A DNA stretch of 15,326 nt from Pleurocapsa sp. MO_226.B13 (lineage in GTDB: Bacteria; Cyanobacteriota; Cyanobacteriia; Cyanobacteriales; Xenococcaceae): positions 1-15,326 of the forward strand of contig JASJEI010000031.1 in the NCBI GenBank assembly GCA_030064795.1, given 5' to 3'. Shown here piece by piece: positions 5,939-13,019 of this stretch. A program made the position numbers and the translations under genes. The notes beneath the pieces are model-generated. The model was not told the DNA's origin. It ran no database searches and saw only the letters and a program-made list of their open reading frames with translations. How positions within the stretch are numbered: the stretch's first letter is position 1; every line of letters begins with the position of its first letter.

Positions 5939-7591
5939 CTAAAACGGTTGAAAATTCAAAGAAAAATAGATTCCCCGATCTTGTAGAGAATCTCCTTGTG
6001 GTAATTTATCATCAATCAAGGGAAATCCCCAATCGATACGGGCGGTTAAATTATCGGCGATCGCCAACTGAGCCATAATTCCCAGAGAGGAAATAGTATT
6101 GGTTTCTAGCGCGACATCATCGGAGTTCCAGATGCGACCGAAATCGAAAAAACAGCCTATATCTAAGCTAAGCTCCCACTGGGGTATTTGCAATACAGTA
6201 TTATTTAACTCAGCAGAAAGAAAAAAGCCGTTATCTCCCAAGATGCGGGCTTGGTTATAGCCACGCACGCTATTTAAACCATCGGCGTTAAACTGCTCTT
6301 GAGAAAATAAGGGACGGTCTGATAGCTGTAATTCCCCTCGTAAGAGAATCCTATTGTTGGATGAGATCGCTTTTAAATACTGTAGCTGTCCGCGCCAAAT
6401 TAAAAACTTACTATCGGGTAATTCATTATGATTAATTGTTGAGCCAAAGGCATCAATACCAATAGCAAATTGAGAACGGGCTGAAAATATATGGTTCTGA
6501 CTGCGATCGCTATATTCTTGGACTAGACGTAGAGCAGAAATAATCGTTCTGCCATCGGCATCTGAACCTCTAGCTAGATCGGGAAAAGCACTATCCCCTA
6601 GAGAAAGCTGAGTATTTTGATGAGTAAAAGAAAAACCCAGAATCAAATCTTGGGTGGGTTTGGCGATCGCAGTTTGAATAAAGGTCGCTTCGTAACTGTA
6701 ACTGTTGCTCTCTAGATCTAAATCTTGGAATGGTTCGACGATAATATTACTGTCGTGACGACTATGACCTAATTCGAGCGAACTCCCCCTGGCCCCTAGT
6801 GGTACTTGATATTCTAGTCTCTCCAAAGATTCACTACCGTCGGTTTGAACATAAGCAGCTTGAAAAGAATCGCCAAAACCCAAAAAATTCAGGTCATTAA
6901 TCGACACTCGACGACGCACCGAACCGATACTAGTACTAGCGTAATTATCTAAACCCAACTCTAAACCAAAGCTATCTGCTTCTTCAATTTCTAGTTTGAG
7001 AAAGCTTGCTCCTGGATTAACTCCTTTGGATAACTCCGCCGAGATATTTTTAATCAAGGGATTTAACTGTAACATTTGCAAGCCCCGAAGTAACTTATCT
7101 CGGTGTAGTGGTGGCTCGGCAGCGATCGCTATCCGACTGCGGATATATTCGGGTTGTAATTTTTCCAGACCCAAAATCTCGATTTCTTCAATTCGACCCT
7201 CGATAATTTCCACCTTGACAGTGCGATTAAAAATGGTTTGAGGCGGAATATAGGCACCAGTAGTAAAATAACCGCGATCTATGTATAGCTGGGTAATAAC
7301 CTGTTGGACTTCCAATAGTTCTACAAAAGAAATCGGACGAAATAAATAGGGTTTGAGTACCCGCTCTAATTCTGACTCGGCAAGAACATTATTACCAATA
7401 ATTTCAAACCGAGCCAAGACCGTTGTTTCTGGAGTATTTTCAGGAGCTAAAGAAGTCGGCTTAACAAATTTTGGTAAAGCAGGTTTGGGGCTAGCAAGGG
7501 CTTGACGAACAAAAAACAACCAATAACCCAACAAAGACACTGCAACCGTATTAGTAATTCTCAAGGTGATAATTTTTTTGAGGCTTTGCAT
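5939..7591 (-). CDS. TpsB/ShlB/FhaC-family outer-membrane transporter
   Basis: The 550-residue product is a two-partner secretion transporter of the Omp85 superfamily, which moves a large TpsA protein across the outer membrane. It has an N-terminal signal region (hydrophobic VAVSLLGYWLFFV, cleavage likely after ALA near residue 33). A Pro-rich linker follows, then POTRA domains (about 58-135, VLARFEIIGNNVLAESELERVL through VEIIEGRIEEIEILG, and a second to about 210) and a 16-strand beta barrel. The lid-loop motif VRGY is at 442-445, and the protein ends in an aromatic residue (FSLNFQPF) as outer-membrane barrels do. No TpsA-like large exoprotein is next to it, so it is an orphan here or its partner is elsewhere. 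It lies 53 bases downstream of polA on the same strand, without an evident Shine-Dalgarno at the ATG. Confidence 0.88.
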   Translation of the reverse strand: MQSLKKIITLRITNTVAVSLLGYWLFFVRQALASPKPALPKFVKPTSLAPENTPETTVLARFEIIGNNVLAESELERVLKPYLFRPISFVELLEVQQVITQLYIDRGYFTTGAYIPPQTIFNRTVKVEIIEGRIEEIEILGLEKLQPEYIRSRIAIAAEPPLHRDKLLRGLQMLQLNPLIKNISAELSKGVNPGASFLKLEIEEADSFGLELGLDNYASTSIGSVRRRVSINDLNFLGFGDSFQAAYVQTDGSESLERLEYQVPLGARGSSLELGHSRHDSNIIVEPFQDLDLESNSYSYEATFIQTAIAKPTQDLILGFSFTHQNTQLSLGDSAFPDLARGSDADGRTIISALRLVQEYSDRSQNHIFSARSQFAIGIDAFGSTINHNELPDSKFLIWRGQLQYLKAISSNNRILLRGELQLSDRPLFSQEQFNADGLNSVRGYNQARILGDNGFFLSAELNNTVLQIPQWELSLDIGCFFDFGRIWNSDDVALETNTISSLGIMAQLAIADNLTARIDWGFPLIDDKLPQGDSLQDRGIYFSLNFQPF

Positions 7592-7644
7592 TATTGTAGA
7601 GCAGAGGATAGGAGGCAGAAAGCCCCCTTGTCTGAGAAATAATC

Positions 7645-10584
7645 TTACTTAGCTTCCATCCAATTATTACCCGCACTGATATCTACCAATAGAGGAATGC
7701 TCAACTCTACTGCATTTTCCATAGTGGATTTAATCAGAGGTTTCAACTCCGACCATTCTTCTGGTGGTACTTCTAAAACAAGCTCATCGTGTACCTGAAG
7801 CAACAACCGCGCCTGATAATCTTGCAGAATCCGATCTAGTTTAATCATGGCAATTTTAATAATATCGGCACTCGAACCTTGGATGGGTGAATTAGCTGCT
7901 GCACGCAAGGTCTGAGCATCGGTATAGCTGTATTTCAGACTATCTAAATCGATCGCCTCTGGGTTAACTCCTCGTAATTCTTTGAGGCTGTCGCTAATTA
8001 GATTAACGTAACGTCTTCTACCTAAGATTGTCTCGACATAACCTAAAGCGATCGCCTGTTTTTTTACTCCTTCTAAATATTCAAATACCCGTGCATATTG
8101 TTGGTGATATTTATCAATAAACTGCTTGCCAATCTCAGTTTTAAAACCAGACTCCCGAGAAAATCTTCGCGCTCCCATTCCATAAATCACGCCAAAGTTA
8201 ATTATCTTGCCCAAGCGTCTTTCTTCTGGAGTAATATCATCTTTATCAAATAATAATTTAGCCGTAACACTATGAACATCTCGATTATTACGATAAGCAT
8301 CAATAAGTACTGGTTCTTGACTTAAATGAGCCAGAATTCTCAGTTCAATTTGGGAATAATCTGCTGCTACCACTAGCCAACCATCTTGAGGAATAAAAGC
8401 CTGTCTTATCTGACGAGAAAACTCGGTACGAATGGGAATATTTTGTAGATTAGGATTAGAAGAAGATAGTCTCCCTGTGGCGACTACGGTTTGATTAAAA
8501 TCGGTGTGTACTCTTTTAGTAGATTCTCTAACCAATGCTGGTAGTGCATCGACATAGGTAGACTTAAGTTTGGCTAGAGTACGATATTCCAGCATATAAT
8601 CGATTACTGGATGATCGCCCTTGAGCTTTTCTAGTACTTGTTGATTCGTGGAATAACCCGTTTTGGTTTTGCGCGTTTTTCTTAGGTCTAATCCTAATTT
8701 TTCAAATAAAATGACACTCAATTGTTTGGGTGAACCGAGGTTAAATTCTTCTCCCGCTGCTGCATAGGTATCTCGTTCTAATTTCTCTAAGTCTCGCTCT
8801 AGTTTTTGCGAAAACTCTTGCAGATATTCAATATTTAAACTAATCCCCGTATTCTCCATCGTTGCCAAGACGGGTTCTAAGGGTAGCTCTACTTCCAAGA
8901 GTAGTTTTTCTAGCTGGGGAAACTTAGCTAACTCTGCTTTGAGTTTAGCTACTAAATAGTAGGTAGCATAACAATCTAGTCCACAATAATCTGCGACTAC
9001 GGGAATATCTAAATCGGCAATAGTTTGATTTTTAGCAATACCTAAATCCTTGTAACTTTTGGCGGTAATTTCTAACCCATAACGTTCGGACAAATCTCCC
9101 AAATTATGCGTCCGTTCGGGATTGAGTACATAACTAGCTAGCATGGTATCAAAAACCACTCCAGATAGTTTAATTCCCTGATGTTGCAAGACTAGGCGAT
9201 CGAATTTGGCATTTTGAAAGGCTTTAGGATATTTATCTTTTTCTAAAATAGGCTTGAGGCTAGAAAATACTAGTTCCTTGTCTAACTGTTTCCCCGAACA
9301 ATGAGCGAGAGGTATATAAGCAAGATCGCTATCTTTATCTCCCCAACAGCAGCCAATACCAACCAACTCCGCTAAGTGAGTTTCTAGGGAAGTGGTTTCT
9401 GTATCCCAAGCAACAGGTTGATTCGGATCGGTATGTTTTTCAAGAGTCTCAACTAGTTGCTTTAACTTCGCTTCTGTATCGACGATCTGGGTAGCAAGCT
9501 GAGGGGTAAACAATTCTACAGGTTCTGGCTCGGTGTTAGCATTATCTGTAAATAAAGATAATTGACCGTTCTCTGCTTCGGTTTTCTTACCACTGGGTTT
9601 AACCTCAATTACTCTGATCTCGGCTTCACCACCCAACTTTAACTGTAATTTTTTCAAATTACTTATTACTTTTTTTAACTCCAAACGTTTTAACAAAGGC
9701 AATACTTCATCTGGTTCAAAGCCAACTAACTTACAGTCATTAAGATCGATTTCCACGGGCGAATCTATCTCAATCTGAGCTAAAAATTGCGAATGTAAAG
9801 CATCTTCTTTACCCGTTTCTAGTTTCTTCTTAGTCGCGCCCTTAATCTGTTCGATATTTTCGTATATTGCTGCTAATGTCGGGTATTCCTGCAAAAGTTT
9901 TACCGCAGTTTTCTTACCAATTCCTGTCACCCCAGGAATACAGTCCGACTTATCACCACAAAGAGCCTTATAATCTACTACTTGTTCTGGGGTTACTCCC
10001 ATATCTTCGATAACCATGGCGCAATCGAACTCTGTATAGTTGTGCGCCGTTTTTTTAAAGGTTTGGTTGTGTAGATATAAAATGCTAATACCACGCTCAT
10101 CATCTACTAGTTGAAATAAATCTCGATCGCCACTGACAATTTTAACTCGATATCCCTCCTGACTCGCTCTCGTGGCAAGAGTCCCTAAAATATCATCCGC
10201 TTCGTAACCTGGTTGTACGGCAATTGTAAGTTTAAATGCCGTCAATAACTGTTGTAAATTCAGCAGATCGGGAATAAAATCATCAGGTGTTTCGCTGCGA
10301 TCGCTCTTATAGTTCTCATCAGCTTCGTGGCGAAAAGTCGGTTCTCCCAGATCGAAAGCGATCGCCATAAATTGCGGTGATTCTGTCTCTAATACCTGCA
10401 ATAAAGAATTAATAAAGCCAAAACAAATACTGGTAGGAATGCCCGTAGAAGTCATCAAAGGCCCTCGGCGAGAATTGTGAAGCGCGTAGTAGGCACGAAA
10501 TGCCAAAGAATGACCATCAATCAAGATTAATAAGGGTTTGGTGTTATTTGCCGTGGCAGATTTAGTGACAACAGATGAAGACAT
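7645..10584 (-). CDS. polA: DNA polymerase I
   Basis: This 979-residue repair and replication polymerase has all three classical domains and they look active. The 5' nuclease domain (about 15-315) carries LIDGHSLAFR (D23), EADDILG (D130/D131), SGDRDLFQLV (D153/D155) and CGDKSDCIPGV. The 3'-5' proofreading exonuclease is intact: WDTETTSL (D394, E396), NAKFDRLVL, and an Exo III motif in ADYCGLDCYATYYL. The polymerase has motif A DYSQIELRILAH (742), motif B RRLGKIINFGVIYG (R789, K793, F797, Y801) and motif C VHDE (931-934). The fingers contain an insert SDSLKELRGVNPEAIDLDS after GRRRYVN that I associate with cyanobacterial PolA. The ATG at 10584 has no clear Shine-Dalgarno. It heads the minus-strand series polA, tpsB, hisS and HAD. 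Confidence 0.97.
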   Translation of the reverse strand: MSSSVVTKSATANNTKPLLILIDGHSLAFRAYYALHNSRRGPLMTSTGIPTSICFGFINSLLQVLETESPQFMAIAFDLGEPTFRHEADENYKSDRSETPDDFIPDLLNLQQLLTAFKLTIAVQPGYEADDILGTLATRASQEGYRVKIVSGDRDLFQLVDDERGISILYLHNQTFKKTAHNYTEFDCAMVIEDMGVTPEQVVDYKALCGDKSDCIPGVTGIGKKTAVKLLQEYPTLAAIYENIEQIKGATKKKLETGKEDALHSQFLAQIEIDSPVEIDLNDCKLVGFEPDEVLPLLKRLELKKVISNLKKLQLKLGGEAEIRVIEVKPSGKKTEAENGQLSLFTDNANTEPEPVELFTPQLATQIVDTEAKLKQLVETLEKHTDPNQPVAWDTETTSLETHLAELVGIGCCWGDKDSDLAYIPLAHCSGKQLDKELVFSSLKPILEKDKYPKAFQNAKFDRLVLQHQGIKLSGVVFDTMLASYVLNPERTHNLGDLSERYGLEITAKSYKDLGIAKNQTIADLDIPVVADYCGLDCYATYYLVAKLKAELAKFPQLEKLLLEVELPLEPVLATMENTGISLNIEYLQEFSQKLERDLEKLERDTYAAAGEEFNLGSPKQLSVILFEKLGLDLRKTRKTKTGYSTNQQVLEKLKGDHPVIDYMLEYRTLAKLKSTYVDALPALVRESTKRVHTDFNQTVVATGRLSSSNPNLQNIPIRTEFSRQIRQAFIPQDGWLVVAADYSQIELRILAHLSQEPVLIDAYRNNRDVHSVTAKLLFDKDDITPEERRLGKIINFGVIYGMGARRFSRESGFKTEIGKQFIDKYHQQYARVFEYLEGVKKQAIALGYVETILGRRRYVNLISDSLKELRGVNPEAIDLDSLKYSYTDAQTLRAAANSPIQGSSADIIKIAMIKLDRILQDYQARLLLQVHDELVLEVPPEEWSELKPLIKSTMENAVELSIPLLVDISAGNNWMEAK

Positions 10585-10651
10585 ATAATTTTAGTTTCAA
10601 GCGAAAAAAAAGTATCTCAAAGTAAAGAGAATGTTGCAGCCAGTAGACTTC

Positions 10652-10669
10652 TGTAAACATTAGTAAACA
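10652..10669 (-). promoter_or_regulatory. HLR1-like direct repeat upstream of polA
   Basis: Read on the minus strand, TTTACTAA-TG-TTTACAGA matches the RpaB-binding HLR1 layout of two TTACA-type octamers two bases apart, with one mismatch in each half. It lies about 70-85 bases ahead of the polA start. A chance match in AT-rich sequence is possible. Confidence 0.25.
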
Positions 10670-10745
10670 GGGGTTGTTCTCTACAGATGGCAATGCTAAC
10701 TTATTTACAGGTACAAAAGAAGCACACCAATCTTCTATCCCAAAC

Positions 10746-10777
10746 AGATTCTAGTAAGTACCCCCCGCTAGGAATCT
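10746..10777. other. imperfect hairpin with a C6 loop
   Basis: AGATTCTAG (10746-10754) pairs with CTAGGAATCT (10768-10777) with one bulged base. The 13-base loop contains CCCCCC (10761-10766). A GGGG at 10670-10673 could pair with the loop. No function is assigned. Confidence 0.35.
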
Positions 10778-11041
10778 ACACAATAACTTTCCAATAGATT
10801 AAGGTAATCGACAGGCGAATTGTTCTTAGTTATTATGACGTATTTTAATCGTTAGTAACATTAAGAAAATCGCAATCTTAGCCAGAATTGGCTCTTCGCC
10901 AGATCTAAATATTAAACAAGTTGTTGTGACGTAGTTATTAACATATTAGTAAGTACTTTATTGGACACTTTATTTAATTCAACTCTACAAAATACTTCAT
11001 TGGGAAGTCTTATTAAGTTTGCAAGTTTGCGAGAAGAGACA

Positions 11042-11143
11042 GGAGAGGATTTGCTTAAAGGCTAGTTGATTTCGATTATGTCTTTAAAAAGCCAAGGAGG
11101 TTTGTTAAATACTAGCCCCATCCTCTCCACCCAATAAACCTCC
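11042..11143 (+). promoter_or_regulatory. candidate structured leader RNA with crossing stems
   Basis: Three complementary pairs are exact or nearly so: GGAGAGGAT (11042-11050) with ATCCTCTCC (11120-11128); GGCTAGT (11060-11066) with ACTAGCC (11111-11117), nested inside it; and GGAGGTTTGTT (11096-11106) with AATAAACCTCC (11133-11143), 11 bp with one G-U. The third crosses the first two, so the RNA would either form a pseudoknot, with the 26-base loop of the 3' hairpin captured by the 5' strand, or switch between two folds. It ends 26 bases before a terminator-like hairpin and 57 bases before the AraC-family start. I do not recognise it as any riboswitch class that I know. Confidence 0.45.
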
Positions 11144-11168
11144 AAACAATTAGATAAATCCCCTAGTG

Positions 11169-11198
11169 CGATTCACGATTTTATTCGTGGTCGTTTTT
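11169..11198 (+). terminator. terminator-like hairpin just ahead of the AraC gene
   Basis: CACGA (11174-11178) and TCGTG (11185-11189) form the core stem around TTTTAT. It is extended by GAT/GTC pairing with one bulge, and the right arm is followed by GTTTTTT (six T's). On the plus strand this resembles an intrinsic terminator. Its T-run ends 2 bases before the GTG of the AraC-family frame, so transcripts starting upstream would need antitermination to reach it. Confidence 0.45.
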
Positions 11199-11200
11199 TA

Positions 11201-11860
11201 GTGTTTAAACCTTTTGCCATATCTCCCTTGTTTACTCTGCCTTCAGATCGCAAAAAACATTGTGCGGGAATATCTTTAGAACATTGTCTCTATCCAGCTT
11301 ACGAAACCCCAGAATATATTTTAGAAACACATCATATTTGTCTTTATCTAGGTCAACCTTTAACTTATCAACAAATAATTAAGGGAAAACTGAAATCGCA
11401 TTCTTGCATTTACGGAGACATGGTAATTTATCCTGCGGGTTTAACTCAAAAACTGAGTTGGGATAAGCAAGCAGAAATCATTCAACTCGATATTCAACCA
11501 GAATTTATCACTCAAGCCTGTCAAGATTGGTTGGCAGCAGAGATCGAGATTATTCCCCAGTTTAGAATCAGAGATCCTCTAATTCAACAGGTTGCTCTAA
11601 CTTTACTTAAAGAACTACAAGACAACCCAGACAAAAACCAATTGTACCTAGATTCTTTATCCACTACTCTCTGTCTGCATCTACTCAGACATTACACCAC
11701 ATCTCAAGCAACCATCAAAAATGACGCTAGTGGTTTACCTACCTTTCTCTTCAGACGTTTAAGCGAATATATTCAAGCCAATCTAGAACAAAATCTTACC
11801 CTAACAGATTTGGCAGGGGTGGTTAATCTTAGTAAGCTTAAACGCACCCAAATAACATAA
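11201..11860 (+). pseudogene. AraC-family regulator, truncated in its DNA-binding domain by IS630
   Basis: The 219-residue frame is an AraC/XylS-type transcription regulator. An N-terminal sensing region (AISPLFTLPSD, ETPEYILETHHICLYLGQP, SCIYGDMVIYPAGLTQKLSW, EIIQLDIQPEFI) is followed from about residue 183 by the start of the first helix-turn-helix, FRRLSEYIQANLEQNLTLTDLAGVVNLS. Native coding ends at S211, and KLKRTQIT and the TAA are read from the left end of the insertion element. The rest of the first and the whole second helix-turn-helix, roughly 80 residues, are missing, so it should not bind DNA as a normal family member. The remainder does not resume on the far side of the element. 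The GTG at 11201 is the only start codon before an upstream stop at 11135-11137, it lacks a Shine-Dalgarno, and it follows directly on a terminator-like T-run. The sensing half may still be made but is most likely a remnant. Confidence 0.8.
11835..11860 (+). repeat. IS630 left terminal inverted repeat
   Basis: It begins AGCTTAAACGCA, then diverges at CCC and resumes matching at AAAT and ACAT. It carries the TAA that now ends the AraC frame. Confidence 0.85.
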
Positions 11861-11893
11861 AATTAAGATAGCAATATCAGATAAAAATAAGGA

Positions 11894-13006
11894 ATGCCAG
11901 CTAAAGGTTATCTATCATTATCCCAAAAGAAAAAGTTACAATTAGCCATCAAAACAGAAGAAGATGCCAAGGTACGGGAAAGAATATTGATGTTGCTACT
12001 TTTAAATGATGGAAAAACCAACCAAGAAATAGCAGATTTCCTGGGAGTGTCTTTAAGAAGAGTAGCCTATTGGTGTGTTCATGGAGACCCAGACAACCTA
12101 GAAACTTTAGAGGATGGAAGAAAAAAAGGTAATTTTAAGAAAGCGACACAAGAATATATAAAATTACTCTTAGAAGTAGTAGAAAAAGAACCCCAAGACC
12201 TAGGTTATGAATTGGGAAGATGGACGGGAAAAAGATTAGCAGACCATTTAGAAAAAGAAACAGGAATCAAACTCAGTAAATCACAAGTTAGTAGAATATT
12301 AGCTAAAGAAAAATATGTATACATCTGGGGAAAATCTAGTTTAGAAGAGCAGCAAGATCAAAAAAAAAGAGCAGCATTTAAAGAGAAATTAGCCAAATAT
12401 TTGAAATTAGCTCAAGAAAAGCCAGAATCAATCCAGGTCTGGTTTTGGGACGAATGTGGTTTTAGTTTGAGAGTGATAAGAAGGAGATGTTGTCCGAAGA
12501 AAGGAAAGAGAAAAAAAGTCAAAGGGCAAAGAAGGAGAGGGAGAGTAAATATGATGGGAGGCTTGAGATATAGTGACAAAAAAAGAATATGCTTTGTCAT
12601 CAAAAAAGGGGATTCTGAGACTTTTTACGAACAATTAAAACAATTAAATAAGCAAATACAACAAGAAGGGGAATCTCAGGGGAATAATCCGCAAGAGTTT
12701 CGGCAAAAAGGGCCAAAAATAGTGATTATTTTAGATAACGCTAGCTTCCACAAGAAACAAGAGTTTCTCGATCAAATAGAAGCGGAATTACCCAAGATCA
12801 AGTTGGAATTCTTACCAGCCTATAGTCCAGACTATAATTTAATAGAATTAGTTTGGCATTCAGCCAAAGAATATATCGCTCATCGTGAATTTGAAACAAA
12901 AGAAGAACTAGAAAAACTAGTTAAGCAACTTTTAAATGAAGGAGAATTAGTTATTAATTGGACTAGAAAGCTAAAGAATAAAGGTAATGCTATTAATGTC
13001 ATTTAA
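11894..13006 (+). CDS. IS630-family transposase
   Basis: A 370-residue cut-and-paste DDE transposase. The N-terminal third is a helix-turn-helix region that recognises the terminal repeats (KTNQEIADFLGVSLRRVAYW, then the second module LADHLEKETGIKLSKSQVSRIL). A basic linker follows (RRRCCPKKGKRKKVKG). The catalytic core has D186 in FWDECGFSL, D281 in IILDNASFH and E318 in LPAYSPDYNLIELVW, all present, with 36 residues between the second D and the E. No frameshift or internal stop is seen and the length is normal, so the enzyme may be active. AAGGA directly abuts the ATG, which is tighter than an optimal Shine-Dalgarno. Codon use is strongly A-rich compared with the neighbouring housekeeping genes, and no HIP1 octamer occurs inside. 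Confidence 0.93.
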   Translation: MPAKGYLSLSQKKKLQLAIKTEEDAKVRERILMLLLLNDGKTNQEIADFLGVSLRRVAYWCVHGDPDNLETLEDGRKKGNFKKATQEYIKLLLEVVEKEPQDLGYELGRWTGKRLADHLEKETGIKLSKSQVSRILAKEKYVYIWGKSSLEEQQDQKKRAAFKEKLAKYLKLAQEKPESIQVWFWDECGFSLRVIRRRCCPKKGKRKKVKGQRRRGRVNMMGGLRYSDKKRICFVIKKGDSETFYEQLKQLNKQIQQEGESQGNNPQEFRQKGPKIVIILDNASFHKKQEFLDQIEAELPKIKLEFLPAYSPDYNLIELVWHSAKEYIAHREFETKEELEKLVKQLLNEGELVINWTRKLKNKGNAINVI

Positions 13007-13019
13007 TTGCGTTTAAGCT
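12994..13019 (-). repeat. IS630 right terminal inverted repeat
   Basis: Its reverse complement begins AGCTTAAACGCA and matches the left end at 21 of 26 positions. It contains the stop codons of both the transposase (13004-13006) and the opposing minus-strand gene (13003-13005). Confidence 0.85.

Larger units (their letters stand above)
10585..11041. other. gene-free AT-rich region upstream of polA
   Basis: No reading frame or RNA gene is recognisable in these 457 bases. They hold an HLR1-like repeat (10652-10669) and an imperfect hairpin (10746-10777). They also contain the repeated string TGACGTA (about 10839-10845 and 10927-10933), each preceded by a TT-rich GTT stretch. A possible but poor promoter for the downstream plus-strand leader is TTGGAC (10961-10966) with TACAAA (10986-10991). 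Confidence 0.5.
11835..13019 (+). mobile_element. IS630-family insertion sequence, 1185 bp, apparently complete
   Basis: The ends are inverted repeats: 12 bp perfect (AGCTTAAACGCA), 21 of 26 matching overall. The element is flanked by TA on both sides (11833-11834 and 13020-13021), as expected for the IS630/Tc1-mariner group, which targets and duplicates TA. One uninterrupted transposase gene fills it. The transposase stop codon lies at the inner edge of the right repeat. It joins a truncated AraC gene on the left to the 3' end of an unrelated minus-strand gene on the right. Confidence 0.9.

Noticed and set aside
12412..12634. Minus-strand frames inside the transposase gene
   Set aside because: They are antisense shadows of a highly A-rich coding sequence with no start signal or domain.
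11835..13019. Simple reversible insertion into an intact araC gene
   Set aside because: The sequence right of the element does not continue the AraC helix-turn-helix in any frame that I can see.
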